Shown: positions 7,096-15,662, counted from the first letter of the stretch. The stretch is DNA of 32,168 nt from Halovulum sp039180525 (GCA_039180525.1 JBCDDF010000040.1:1-32168); one strand, 5' to 3'. Numbers and translations: made by a program. The notes: generated by a model not told the origin, from the sequence alone.

Positions 7096-7695
7096 ATGGG
7101 CGTTGATGTCGGCCTGTTCCTGATGTTCGCCGCCGCCATGGTCGGAACGCCAGGGCCGGCGAACATGGTCTTGCTGGCCGCCGGTGCACGCTTCGGGCTG
7201 CGGCGCGCGCTGCCGTTCGTCGCCGGGGTCGCGCTGGGCAAGCAATTGATCATATGGCCCATGGGCTTTGGTCTGATGGCGCTTTTGACCCAGATGCCCT
7301 TGGCCTTTGCGATCCTCAAATATGCCTCGGCCGCGTATATCCTCTACCTCGCCTGGCGTATTGCCGGCGCGCGCATCGCGCCCGGTGGCGGTGGCGATAC
7401 GCCGCCGCGCTTTGCCGCCGGTCTGATCGTGCACCCGCTGAACCCAAAGGCTTGGGCGATGATCTCTGCCAGTTTCACCAACTTCGTGGCAGCGGGCACG
7501 CCGGCCTTCTCGGCGACGCTGATCGTGGCGGTGTGCCTTCTGCTGATCCAGGCGATCCTGCATCCTTTGTGGTGTTGGGGCGGCAGCCGGCTGGCACGCC
7601 TGGTCGCGGGCCGCCCGGCGGAACGTGTGCTGATGGTCACGCTGGCGGTGCTGACCGTGGCCTCCGTGCTGCTGGTTCTGGCGGAGCGTCTGTGA
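7096..7695 (+). CDS. LysE-family exporter
   Basis: A 199-residue inner-membrane protein of the LysE/RhtB superfamily, distinct from the one at 122-766. It opens with a membrane segment and GTPGPANMVLLAAG, the TPGP(A/N) signature. Further hydrophobic segments lie near residues 40-70, 110-135 and 175-197, and NPKAWAM (about 117-123), a common family motif, precedes the middle segment. It probably exports an amino acid or small metabolite; the substrate is unknown. ATG at 7096 has GGGGGCGG just upstream. It sits alone between the rpmA terminator and the GNAT gene 136 bases downstream, in the same direction, and may share a transcript with obgE-proB-proA. Confidence 0.87.
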   Translation: MGVDVGLFLMFAAAMVGTPGPANMVLLAAGARFGLRRALPFVAGVALGKQLIIWPMGFGLMALLTQMPLAFAILKYASAAYILYLAWRIAGARIAPGGGGDTPPRFAAGLIVHPLNPKAWAMISASFTNFVAAGTPAFSATLIVAVCLLLIQAILHPLWCWGGSRLARLVAGRPAERVLMVTLAVLTVASVLLVLAERL

Positions 7696-7831
7696 TGCCG
7701 GCCGTGGTGCAAACCCCGCGCTTGTGCCTGCGCCGGCGCCACCCCGGCGATCCCGGGCGGATCGCGCCGTCTGTCGGCACTGCGCCGGCCGCCTTGGCGC
7801 CGGTATGGATCTATGTGAAGGAGCGGGGGGC

Positions 7832-8887
7832 ATGGGCGGCAGCATCCTGACAACCGCGCGGCTGGTACTGCGGCCTCTGGCGCCGGCGGATGCCGCGCCG
7901 ATCACCCGCTTGATCGGCGATTGGGAGGTCGCGCGCTGGCTGACCCAGGTGCCCTATCCCTACGGGCTGAGCGACGCCAAAGACTTTCTTGGCCGCACGG
8001 CAGAAAAGCCTGGGTATTGGGCGATCACGCTGGGCACTGAGCAGGCGCCGCCGATCGGCGTCATTTCGTTGCGGCCGGGGCAAGGGCTGGGCTATTGGCT
8101 GGGCCAGGCGCATTGGGGCCAGGGTTATGTGCCTGAGGCCGCGCGCGCGGTGCTGGCAGCGCATTTCGCGAGCGCCGACCGGCCGGTGCTTTCGGGCCAT
8201 CACAGGGGCAATGCGCGTTCGCGTCATGTGCTGCTGAGCCTGGGGTTCGTGGACACCGACCGCATCACGGTCGAGGGGGCAAAGGGCCCAGAGCATCTGC
8301 AACGCATGCAACTCACCCGCGCCGGCTGGCAGTTCGCCCGCGACCCGCGGATTGAGACGCCCCGGCTGATCCTGCGCCCGCTGATGCCGGACGATGCCGC
8401 CGCCATCGCCGCGCTGGGCAATGACGCGGAGATGGCGCGCATGCTAGCGAACGTACCACATCCGTTCTCGGCCGATCAGGCGCGCGACTGGATGGGCGAC
8501 AATCGCTGGCGCGGCCGGCCCGGGTTCCGCTGGGGCATTGCCGCAAAGCACGGCACCTTGATGGGCATGGTCGCTCTGGGAGGGGCGGCGATGAAGATGA
8601 CCGGCGGCGACACCGTGCCCTCGGTCGCTTATTGGCTGGGTCGGGCACATTGGGGTCAGGGCTATGCGACCGAGGCGGTGGCGGCGTTCCTGGCCGATCT
8701 GATGCCGCGGCTGGGGCTCGATGCGGTCGATGCCGACGTGTTCGAGGAAAACGCCGCCTCTCACACCGTCATGCGCAAGCTGAGCTTCCGCGCCACCGGC
8801 ATCGCGCTGGGCACATCCGCCGCGCGGCTTGAGCCCGCGCCCGTGGTCACGTATCGCTTGAGCTCCGGAGGGGGCGCCGCGCGATGA
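7832..8887 (+). CDS. Tandem two-domain GNAT acetyltransferase (RimJ/RimL type)
   Basis: A protein of 351 residues made of two GNAT domains in one frame. Copy 1 starts TTARLVLRPLAPADAAPI and has YWLGQAHWGQGYVPEA at about 86-101. Copy 2 starts at about residue 173 with ETPRLILRPLMPDDAAAI and has YWLGRAHWGQGYATEA at about 267-282. Both keep the acetyl-CoA pyrophosphate loop (GQGY), so both could bind the cofactor. The domains resemble RimJ/RimL N-terminal protein acetyltransferases; the target is unknown. Start: ATG 7832 has AAGGAG 8 bases upstream, and the frame extends 36 codons further but without family resemblance. The TGA overlaps the obgE ATG. In related genomes GNAT genes commonly lie just upstream of obgE, often as separate genes, so this may be a fusion. 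Confidence 0.88.
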   Translation: MGGSILTTARLVLRPLAPADAAPITRLIGDWEVARWLTQVPYPYGLSDAKDFLGRTAEKPGYWAITLGTEQAPPIGVISLRPGQGLGYWLGQAHWGQGYVPEAARAVLAAHFASADRPVLSGHHRGNARSRHVLLSLGFVDTDRITVEGAKGPEHLQRMQLTRAGWQFARDPRIETPRLILRPLMPDDAAAIAALGNDAEMARMLANVPHPFSADQARDWMGDNRWRGRPGFRWGIAAKHGTLMGMVALGGAAMKMTGGDTVPSVAYWLGRAHWGQGYATEAVAAFLADLMPRLGLDAVDADVFEENAASHTVMRKLSFRATGIALGTSAARLEPAPVVTYRLSSGGGAAR

Positions 8888-9906
8888 AGTTTCTGGATCT
8901 TGCCAAAGTCTATGTCCGATCCGGGGCGGGCGGCAGCGGCGCGCTAAGTTTCCGGCGCGAGAAATTCATTGAATTCGGCGGCCCCGATGGCGGTGATGGC
9001 GGCCGCGGCGGCGATGTCTGGGTCGAGGCGGTAGAGGGCCTGAACACCTTGATCGACTATCGCTATCAGCAGCATTTCTTCGCCCAGAACGGCCGCGGCG
9101 GCGCCGGGCGCCAGCGCACCGGGCGCGATGGCGAGGACAAGGTGTTGAAAGTGCCGGTGGGCACGGAGATCCTGGAGGAAGACCAGGAAACCGTGATTGC
9201 CGATCTGACTCGGGTGGGCCAGCGGGTCTGCGTCGCGCAGGGCGGCAATGGCGGCTTCGGCAACCTGCATTTCAAGACCTCCACCAACCAGGCGCCGCGG
9301 AAGGCCAATCCAGGCCTGCCGGGGGTGGAGCGCACGCTGTGGCTGCGGCTGAAGCTGATCGCCGATATCGGCCTGCTGGGGCTGCCCAATGCCGGCAAAT
9401 CGACCTTTCTTGCAGCCACCTCGAACGCGCGCCCCAAGATCGCCGACTATCCGTTCACCACGTTGCACCCCAATCTGGGCGTCGTGGCGGTGGATGGCAC
9501 CGAGTTCGTGGTGGCCGACATTCCCGGCCTGATCGAGGGCGCGCATGAGGGCCGCGGCATCGGCGACCGGTTCCTGGGTCATGTCGAACGCTGCGCGGCG
9601 CTGTTGCATCTGGTGGATGGCACCGGCGAGGACCCTCTGGCCGACCATGCGACGATCCTGGCCGAGTTGGGCGCCTATGGCGGCGCCTTGGCGGACAAGC
9701 CCCGGGTGACTGTTCTGAGCAAGGCCGACGCGGTCGCGCCTGAGGATCTGGAGGCGCATCGCGCCGCGTTGTCCGCCGCGACCGGCGGGCCGGTGCTGTC
9801 GATGTCGGCGGTCAGCGGCGACGGCGTCACAGAGGTCTTGCGCGCCTTGCGCGGCCTGATCGATGGCGTCGGAGCACAGCCGGAGGCCGCGCCATGGACG
9901 CCGTGA
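8884..9906 (+). CDS. obgE: GTPase Obg (CgtA), ribosome assembly and stress
   Basis: A protein of 340 residues. The glycine-rich Obg fold occupies about 1-158 (GAGGSGALSFRREKF, GGPDGGDGGRGGD, GGNGGFGN). The GTPase domain follows, with G1 GLPNAGKST (166-174), G2 in YPFTTLHPNLGVV, G3 DIPGLIEGAHEGRGIG (212-227), G4 written SKAD (269-272) rather than NKxD, and G5 region SAVSGDG. Obg binds the 50S subunit during late assembly and responds to ppGpp. The C-terminal extension of some Obg proteins is absent. The start overlaps the GNAT stop by ATGA, and the 3' end overlaps proB by 13 bases, so translation is coupled along the set. Confidence 0.97.
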   Translation: MKFLDLAKVYVRSGAGGSGALSFRREKFIEFGGPDGGDGGRGGDVWVEAVEGLNTLIDYRYQQHFFAQNGRGGAGRQRTGRDGEDKVLKVPVGTEILEEDQETVIADLTRVGQRVCVAQGGNGGFGNLHFKTSTNQAPRKANPGLPGVERTLWLRLKLIADIGLLGLPNAGKSTFLAATSNARPKIADYPFTTLHPNLGVVAVDGTEFVVADIPGLIEGAHEGRGIGDRFLGHVERCAALLHLVDGTGEDPLADHATILAELGAYGGALADKPRVTVLSKADAVAPEDLEAHRAALSAATGGPVLSMSAVSGDGVTEVLRALRGLIDGVGAQPEAAPWTP

Positions 9907-11012
9907 CCGGTGCGGACGCGCTGACCGATGCGCGGCGCGTGGTGATCAAGATCGGATCGGCGCTGTTGGTCGATGCGGCAGGCAAGTTGCGCCGCGACTG
10001 GCTGCGCGGCCTGGTGGAGGACGTGGCCGCGCTTAAGGCCCAGGGCCGTGACGTGCTGGTGGTCAGCTCCGGCTCTATCGCTTTGGGCCGGGGCCTTTTG
10101 GGATTGCCCCCCGCTGGCCGGCTGGATGAGGCGCAGGCCGCCGCCGCGGTTGGCCAGATCGCGTTGGCCCAGGCCTATCGCGACGGGCTGTCGGCGCACG
10201 GCCTGACCGCGGCGCAGGTGCTGGTGACGCTGGAGGACAGCGAAAACCGCCGCCGTTATCTAAACACCCGCGCAACCCTGCGCACGCTGCTGGCGCTGGG
10301 CGCGGTGCCGATCGTCAACGAAAACGACACCGTCGCCACCGATGAGATCCGCTATGGCGACAACGACCGCCTGGCGGCGCAGGTCGCATCGCTGGCGCAG
10401 GCGGATCTGCTGTTGCTGCTGTCCGACATCGATGGGCTTTACACGGCCAATCCCGCCCAGGATCCCACAGCCGTGCATATCTCGCGCGTCCCCCGCGTGA
10501 CGGCAGACATCGAGGCGATGGCGGGCGGCGCCGGCAGCGCGGCCGGAAAGGGCGGCATGGTCACCAAACTGCAGGCGGCCAAGATCGCCACCCGCGCCGG
10601 CGCCACCATGGCGATTGCCCGCGGCGATGTGGATCGACCGCTTTCCGCGCTGCGCGGCGGCGCGCGCGCGACCTGGTTTCCGGGGCAGGGCGACCCGAAA
10701 GCGGCGCGCAAGCAGTGGATTTCCGCAATGAAGCCGCGCGGGCGGCTGATCGTGGACGCTGGCGCTGCGGCGGCACTTGCGGCGGGCAAATCGTTGCTTG
10801 CGGCCGGGGTCACCCAGGTGTCCGGCGATTTCCAACGCGGCGACCCGGTGGAGATCGCCACCCCGGAAGGGCAGATCCTGGGCTTGGGTCTGGCCGGGTA
10901 TGACGCCGCAGAGGCCGCGGCGATCCGAGGATTGAAGTCGCAGCAGATCGCCGGGAAACTGGGCCATCCGGCCCGCGCGGCGCTGGTGCATCGGGATGAA
11001 ATGGCGGTGTAG
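9894..11012 (+). CDS. proB: Glutamate 5-kinase
   Basis: A protein of 372 residues catalysing ATP-dependent phosphorylation of L-glutamate to glutamyl 5-phosphate, the first step of proline synthesis in the cytoplasm. The amino-acid kinase domain shows VVIKIGSALLVD near the start, VVSSGSIALGRG, PIVNENDTVATDEIRYGDND (about 141-160) and GGMVTKLQAAKIA. A C-terminal PUA domain (about 277-361) is present, as in full-length ProB. ATG at 9894 lies inside the end of obgE with GGAGG 7 bases upstream; a GTG at 9903 overlapping the obgE stop is an alternative. proA follows after 10 bases. Proline feedback would act on the kinase domain as in other ProB enzymes (family knowledge). Confidence 0.96.
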   Translation: MDAVTGADALTDARRVVIKIGSALLVDAAGKLRRDWLRGLVEDVAALKAQGRDVLVVSSGSIALGRGLLGLPPAGRLDEAQAAAAVGQIALAQAYRDGLSAHGLTAAQVLVTLEDSENRRRYLNTRATLRTLLALGAVPIVNENDTVATDEIRYGDNDRLAAQVASLAQADLLLLLSDIDGLYTANPAQDPTAVHISRVPRVTADIEAMAGGAGSAAGKGGMVTKLQAAKIATRAGATMAIARGDVDRPLSALRGGARATWFPGQGDPKAARKQWISAMKPRGRLIVDAGAAAALAAGKSLLAAGVTQVSGDFQRGDPVEIATPEGQILGLGLAGYDAAEAAAIRGLKSQQIAGKLGHPARAALVHRDEMAV

Positions 11013-11022
11013 GAGAGGGATC

Positions 11023-12282
11023 ATGGACGGATCGGACACGGATATCGCCGGCTTGATGGACGGTTTGGGCCGGGCGGCGCGCGCTGCCAGTGGCGCGCTG
11101 GCAGAGGCCAGTGCCGAGCGTAAGCATGCGGCCCTGATCGCCGTGGCCGATGCGGTCTGGGCCGCGCGCGACGTCATCGTCACGGAAAATGCCAAAGACA
11201 TGGATCACGGCACGCAGAAGGGTCTGAGCGCCGCCATGCTCGACCGGCTGCGCCTGGATGAGGGCCGCGTGCGTGGCATTGTCGACGGGTTGCGCGCGGT
11301 GGCAGAACAGGCCGACCCGGTGGGCCGGGTGCTGGCGGAATGGACCCAGCCCTCGGGTCTGCACATCCGCCGGGTCTCCACGCCGCTGGGGGTTATCGGC
11401 GTGATCTATGAAAGTCGGCCCAATGTCACCGCCGATGCCGGCGGGCTGTGCCTGAAGGCCGGCAATGCCGCGATCCTGCGCGGCGGGTCGGAGAGCTTTC
11501 ATTCCTCCACCGCCATCCATGCCTGCTTTGTCGAGGGGTTGCGCGCAGCAAACCTACCCGAAGCGGGCATTCAACTGGTGCCCACCCGTGACCGAGCCGC
11601 CGTGGGGGCGATGCTGACCATGACCGACCATATCGACGTGGTCGTGCCGCGCGGCGGCAAGGGCCTGGTCGGCCGGGTGCAGGCCGAGGCGCGGGTGCCG
11701 GTGTTCGCGCATCTGGAAGGCATCGTGCACATCTATGTCGATGCCGGCGCCGACGCGCAGAAAGCACGCGCTGTGATCCTGAACGCCAAGACCCGCCGCA
11801 CGGGCATTTGCGGCGCCGCCGAGTGCCTGCTGTTTGACCGAGCCTTTCCGGCCGAGGGTCGCGCGGCGATCCTTGAGGATCTGCACGCCGCCGGCGTGGA
11901 AGTGCGCGGCGGCCCGGGGATCGAGGGCAGCGTGACGGCGACCGAGGAAGACTGGGGCCGCGAGTATCTCGACATGATCATCGCCGCAAAGCTGGTCGAC
12001 GGGGTGGAAGGGGCGATGGCCCATATCCGCCAATACGGCTCGCATCATACCGACTGCATCCTGACCGAGGATGACGCCACCGCCGATCGGTTCTTCGCAG
12101 GGCTCGACAGCGCCATCTTGATGCGCAACGCCTCCACCCAGTTCGCCGATGGCGGTGAGTTCGGCATGGGCGCCGAGATCGGCATCGCCACGGGCAAGAT
12201 CCACGCCCGCGGGCCGGTCGGTGCGGATCAGCTCACCAGTTTCAAATACCTGGTCGAAGGCGACGGGACGCTCAGGGATTAG
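11023..12282 (+). CDS. proA: Gamma-glutamyl phosphate reductase (glutamate-5-semialdehyde dehydrogenase)
   Basis: A protein of 419 residues of the aldehyde dehydrogenase superfamily. It reduces glutamyl 5-phosphate with NADPH to glutamate 5-semialdehyde, the second step of proline synthesis. Visible landmarks are IGVIYESRPNVTADA, CLKAGNAAILRGGSE, VVVPRGGKGLV and the catalytic cysteine in TRRTGICGAAEC (about Cys263), then FGMGAEIGIATGKIHARGPV near the end. ATG at 11023 has AGGAGAGG upstream; the open frame reaches back to 10996 inside proB but without support. It ends in a 3-base overlap with the convergent DUF3052 gene. It is the last gene of the obgE-proB-proA set. Confidence 0.97.
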   Translation: MDGSDTDIAGLMDGLGRAARAASGALAEASAERKHAALIAVADAVWAARDVIVTENAKDMDHGTQKGLSAAMLDRLRLDEGRVRGIVDGLRAVAEQADPVGRVLAEWTQPSGLHIRRVSTPLGVIGVIYESRPNVTADAGGLCLKAGNAAILRGGSESFHSSTAIHACFVEGLRAANLPEAGIQLVPTRDRAAVGAMLTMTDHIDVVVPRGGKGLVGRVQAEARVPVFAHLEGIVHIYVDAGADAQKARAVILNAKTRRTGICGAAECLLFDRAFPAEGRAAILEDLHAAGVEVRGGPGIEGSVTATEEDWGREYLDMIIAAKLVDGVEGAMAHIRQYGSHHTDCILTEDDATADRFFAGLDSAILMRNASTQFADGGEFGMGAEIGIATGKIHARGPVGADQLTSFKYLVEGDGTLRD

Positions 12283-12686
12283 CGCCGCAACTCCTTGCGT
12301 ATCATCAGCTTCAGCCCCGACCAGGTGGTATCGATCGCGCAGACTTTCACATCCACCAGGCCCATGGGCAGGGCGATCGCGCGGATTTCGTCCTCGGTGA
12401 TGTCGGTGGGCATCTTCGACGGCTTCTTGGGCCAGGACACCCAGATGAACCCGGTCTGCGCGATCTGATCGCGGGCGGCCGTCAGGCGGGCGCGCAGGGC
12501 GGCGGCGTCGGTCGAAAAGATATGCAGTGCATCCAGGGCGCCGGGGCTTCCGTCCCAGTCGGGCAGGGACAGATCGGCGGCCTCGATCTCCGCCCGCACG
12601 CTGTCGGGCATAGCCTCGAACCGGGTGCGCAGCCCGTCTTTCAGCGACAGTTTCTTCGCCAGAGGCGTCCCGCTATAGCCCGCCAT
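12279..12686 (-). CDS. DUF3052 family protein
   Basis: A protein of 135 residues beginning MAGYSGTPLAKKLSLKDG, a recognisable DUF3052 opening. The pattern GFIWVSWPKKPSKMPTDIT in the second half and LPMGLVDVKVCAIDTTWSGLK near the end are also typical. The family is small, cytoplasmic and without known function; its genes are often annotated simply as hypothetical. It starts 3 bases after the stop of the DinB-like gene, with a GGAG inside that gene's end, so the two form an operon. Its stop overlaps the stop region of the convergent proA. No catalytic residues can be assigned. Confidence 0.8.
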   Translation of the reverse strand: MAGYSGTPLAKKLSLKDGLRTRFEAMPDSVRAEIEAADLSLPDWDGSPGALDALHIFSTDAAALRARLTAARDQIAQTGFIWVSWPKKPSKMPTDITEDEIRAIALPMGLVDVKVCAIDTTWSGLKLMIRKELRR

Positions 12687-12689
12687 CGC

Positions 12690-13193
12690 TCACTCCGGGA
12701 TCAGGAACAGATCGGTGTCGTCCGGCGCGGCGCCGGCGGCGGTCAGCATCGCGTGGATCTGCCCACGATGGTGGGTTTGGTGGTTAAAGAAATGCGTCAC
12801 CAGCAGTGCCTTGGGTTTGGTGACCTCGCGCTGCACCGCGCCGGAATACCAGGTCAGATCCCCAGCCAGATCGGCATCGGTCAGCGCCGCGGCCCAGTCA
12901 GCGATACGGGCATCGTGGTCGCGGCGGGCAGCGGTGAAGCTGGGCCAGTCCGGCGTCGCGCGCACCGTATCGGCGATGGTCTTGCCGGCGGGTTTCGGCG
13001 TGCCGGCGAAACGATGCAGCCAAACTTGATCGCCCCAAAGCAGATGGTTGAGCGTGCCGAAGATGGAGCCGAAGAAAGCGCCCCGGTCCTGCCAGCGCGC
13101 GGCGTCGGTCAGACCGTCGGCGGCCGCGATCTGGCTCGCGTTCTGCCAGGCGGCGTAGCGGGCCATGGTGCGGGTGAAATCGGCTGTGATCAT
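12690..13193 (-). CDS. DinB-family putative metal-dependent protein
   Basis: A protein of 167 residues forming a four-helix DinB/YfiT-like bundle. Three histidines at the expected places are visible: LNHLLWGDQVWLHRF in the second helix and HFFNHQTHHRGQIHAML in the last. DinB-like proteins bind a divalent metal, and some are thiol-dependent transferases; this one cannot be assigned further. The start at 13193 (MITADFTRTMARYAAW) has GGGGAGG 5 bases upstream, while the open frame extends to 13238 without need. DUF3052 follows 3 bases after its stop. A decayed ORF lies upstream in the same direction. Confidence 0.85.
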   Translation of the reverse strand: MITADFTRTMARYAAWQNASQIAAADGLTDAARWQDRGAFFGSIFGTLNHLLWGDQVWLHRFAGTPKPAGKTIADTVRATPDWPSFTAARRDHDARIADWAAALTDADLAGDLTWYSGAVQREVTKPKALLVTHFFNHQTHHRGQIHAMLTAAGAAPDDTDLFLIPE

Positions 13194-13259
13194 GGAACCT
13201 CCCCGCATCAGACTAGCCGCGGCCCCGGGCGGCGGCAACGTGCCGCCCGGGGGTAGGGG

Positions 13260-13462
13260 TCATCTGTCGGTGGCGAATTCTTCCAGCATCTTTTCGCGGT
13301 CTGCGCCGCCTCAATCCGATTGATCCGGTCGCGGCTGGCGCGGTCGTCGATGCGGTCCTTTACGAAATTGACCAGGCTCAGCGTCAGCAGGCCTTGGCTG
13401 ACGTCTGCGCCAACCAGGTTAAAGATCGCATATATAATATTGATTTCGTTACGAAGTTTCGG
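13260..13462 (-). pseudogene. Remnant of an unidentified small gene
   Basis: Between dinB-like and tetR genes a minus-strand frame opened by a TAG at 13463-13465 reads NEINIIYAIFNLVGADVSQG and VNFVKDRIDDRASRDRINRI, clearly protein-like. At about 13305 a one-base gap changes frame; restoring one G gives ADREKMLEEFATDR and a stop at 13260-13262. No start codon lies in the frame. The same frame continues upstream through two stop codons (TAG 13463-13465, TGA 13484-13486) as a further protein-like stretch to the end of tetR. I did not recognise the family. Either this is a dead gene or several base errors hide a live one. The AT-rich patch at 13427-13445 is unlike the surroundings. Confidence 0.4.
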
Positions 13463-13641
13463 CTACACCGTATCCGGGTGTCGTCAGATTTCGGGTCGCA
13501 ACCGCGCCAGCATATCCGCCGCGCGCGCCGCGGCTGCGACGAGGCGCAGGCGCGGGATGCGCTGGCCCAGTCCCCCGGGCGTCACGAGCCGATGCGCCGT
13601 CTGGTTTTCGTGAAGGGCGCCTAAGAAAAAGCGAGCGCTAT

Positions 13642-14244
13642 TCAGTTCGGGTCAGGCACCCGTGTCGCAGCCCTTAGCATCATTGCCATCACTGCGTTGA
13701 CTTGATCGCGTGGCACCGCTGACAGGCGCGACTGCACGGACAGCAAGACGATGCCGTGAACGGACGAAAACAGCCCCCGCGCTAGCAGGTCGACCTTGTC
13801 GCCGGCCAGATCGGGGCGCAGCGTGCGCACCGGTTCTGCCACGACCTCGAACAGCCGCGCGACCTCGGCGGTGTACCATTCCGGCACGTCGCCCTTCACC
13901 GAGAGATCGCTTTCGAACACCGCTTCCCAGCGCGCGGTGTTGGCGGCGGCGAAATCGTAATAGGTTTCCGCCATCGCTATCAGCCGTCCCACCGGGGGCG
14001 CATCGCGCAACTCGGCGATGCGCTCGCCCACCTGCCGGCCGATCTCGGTGAATGTGCGCGCGTTGACCTGCAGCACCAGATCGTCGAGGTCGCGAAAGAC
14101 GGTGTAGATCCCGCCGACCGAACAGCCCGCCTCGGCTGCCAAATCCCGCGCCCTCAGCGACGACACCCCGCCGCTGTCGATCCGCGCCTCGGTCACCGCG
14201 ATCAGGCGGTCGCGCAGGTTCTGCCGTTTCTCTTCCCGTGTCAT
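13642..14244 (-). CDS. TetR/AcrR-family transcriptional regulator
   Basis: A protein of 200 residues. The N-terminal helix-turn-helix is clear: LRARDLAAEAGCSVGGIYTV at about residues 30-49, followed by FRDLDDLV, the usual TetR pattern. The C-terminal part (about 60-195) is helical and resembles the WHG type of ligand domain; the ligand is unknown. The start is taken at ATG 14244 (MTREEKRQNLRDRL); a TTG at 14280 would add 12 unlikely residues. It lies 42 bases after the metalloprotease gene in the same direction, so it may be co-transcribed and could control that gene or itself. No operator was found by eye. Confidence 0.87.
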   Translation of the reverse strand: MTREEKRQNLRDRLIAVTEARIDSGGVSSLRARDLAAEAGCSVGGIYTVFRDLDDLVLQVNARTFTEIGRQVGERIAELRDAPPVGRLIAMAETYYDFAAANTARWEAVFESDLSVKGDVPEWYTAEVARLFEVVAEPVRTLRPDLAGDKVDLLARGLFSSVHGIVLLSVQSRLSAVPRDQVNAVMAMMLRAATRVPDPN

Positions 14245-14286
14245 CGCGTCTCGGCTAGCCGGGCGGGGCGCGATTGGCAAGCGCGT

Positions 14287-15537
14287 CTAGACGATGATGT
14301 CGTCTTCCAACGCACCCAGCGATGTGTTGCGAACCGTCAGCATGTCGTTGTCGCCGAACTCGAAGATCACGTTATCCCCGGCCTGGCGCGCCGTGTCCAG
14401 GGCCTGGGCGGCGTTGCCGAAGCCGAACCCCTTCAGCAGCAGAACGTCGATATCATCCTCGAAATCCATGACCTTGTCGTTGTCCCATGTCTTGCGGAAC
14501 ATGAACCGATCGGCATCCGCGCCGCCCCACATGGTGTCGCTGCCCTGACCGCCCCGCAGCAGATCTGCCCCGGTGCCGCCTTTCAGTTCGTCGCGACCGC
14601 CGCCGGCGAACATCTTGTCATTGCCGGTCTGGCCCTCCAGCGTGTCAAAGCCGCGGCGCCCGACAAGCTTGTCGTTGCCGGCGCCGCCTTGCAGCAGGTT
14701 GGCGGACTGGTTGCCATAGACCTCGTCGGCGCCGCCGCCGCCCTTGGCGTTTTCGATCACCGTGCCGAAGGCGATGGAGACGTCTTCGTAGTTGCCGAAT
14801 TGCGAAAAGGCGCCCTCTTTCAGCCGCAGCGTCACGCCGCCGTTGAAACCCGTGGCATCCAGCGTGTCGGTGCCGCCCGTGTCCCAGATCGAATCGACCG
14901 TGGTCGTGCGCCGGCCGTTATAAGTGGTGTTGCCTTCGTTGTTCTCGGCTTCTCCCCACAGATCCTGCAACGCGACAATGTCATAAAGCATCAGCGCATC
15001 GCTGTCCCGGCCATTGTCCGGATTGGCGCTGTAGGACATCACAGTGTATTTGTTGTTTTCCTCGTTTGCGGGCAGGGATGGCCCCTCGAACGGGTGTTTG
15101 AGCCCCAGGCCATGGCCGATCTCGTGGATGATCAGGCTAGGCAGGCGCGTGATGTCGAGCGTCTTGTCGAAGGCCGCGAAACTGTCCAGCACGATCTCGC
15201 CGCCGGAAAAGCTGGCGTTCCATCCGCCCTGACCGGCGACCGGGCCGGGTAAGCTGATCATGCCGAAATTGAAGTCTGGATCGGCCGCGCCCGACACCTC
15301 GACGAAGTCGACATTGATGATGGTTTCGAAATGCGCCAGCGCATCGCGGATTGCGGCCTTTTCGTCGGCATCGAACGCCCGCCACCCCGACAGGCTGTTG
15401 GTCCACAGATCGTCCGGTTTGGAATTGCCTGCGAACTCATAGGTGATGGTGAGCGCGGGCGCGTTTGTGGTGTTGAGCGTGCGGCCCGCCAGTTGGCTGA
15501 ACTGCATCGCTTCGAGAATCGCGTCTTTGCTTGTCAT
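14287..15537 (-). CDS. Serralysin-like M10 metalloprotease with RTX repeats
   Basis: A protein of 416 residues. The catalytic domain (about 30-250) has the metzincin zinc motif IIHEIGHGLGLKHP with His138, Glu139, His142 and His148, and the Met-turn VMSYS at about 166-170. From about 265 to 335 there are RTX-type calcium-binding nonapeptides such as GGAGNDKLVG, GQTGNDKMFAGGG and GGTGADLLRGG. A short C-terminal domain ends in a hydrophobic tail, EDDIIV, which fits type I secretion. No signal peptide is present, as expected for that route. No ABC/MFP/TolC secretion genes, protease inhibitor or other partner is in the window. It is divergent from pccB with a 205-base gap; a TetR gene follows it. 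Secretion and calcium dependence are inferred from the family. Confidence 0.92.
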   Translation of the reverse strand: MTSKDAILEAMQFSQLAGRTLNTTNAPALTITYEFAGNSKPDDLWTNSLSGWRAFDADEKAAIRDALAHFETIINVDFVEVSGAADPDFNFGMISLPGPVAGQGGWNASFSGGEIVLDSFAAFDKTLDITRLPSLIIHEIGHGLGLKHPFEGPSLPANEENNKYTVMSYSANPDNGRDSDALMLYDIVALQDLWGEAENNEGNTTYNGRRTTTVDSIWDTGGTDTLDATGFNGGVTLRLKEGAFSQFGNYEDVSIAFGTVIENAKGGGGADEVYGNQSANLLQGGAGNDKLVGRRGFDTLEGQTGNDKMFAGGGRDELKGGTGADLLRGGQGSDTMWGGADADRFMFRKTWDNDKVMDFEDDIDVLLLKGFGFGNAAQALDTARQAGDNVIFEFGDNDMLTVRNTSLGALEDDIIV

Positions 15538-15654
15538 GTCGTGCTTGCTCTCCGCTCACCGGCCCTGGGGGATGGTAAGCTCCCTGTTGTGTGCTGCGCT
15601 GTGTCCTTTGCCAGCGGCAATCCCGATGCTGGCCCTGCGGCCCGGCGTGATCTT

Positions 15655-15662
15655 TTTGCAAA
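15655..15662 (+). promoter_or_regulatory. TTTGCAAA element upstream of pccB (possible PccR/ScfR site)
   Basis: A perfect 8-base palindrome, TTTGCAAA, lies 80 bases before the pccB start. As I recall, PccR of Rhodobacter sphaeroides, a short-chain fatty acyl-CoA regulator that activates pccB, binds TTTGCAAA elements in pairs. Only one copy is present here; the sequences 4 bases to either side do not match. The same gap also serves the divergent protease gene. Confidence 0.4.

Noticed and set aside
6589..7905. A 438-codon minus-strand frame across rpmA and the LysE exporter
   Set aside because: It covers two certain genes and a terminator and has no domain.
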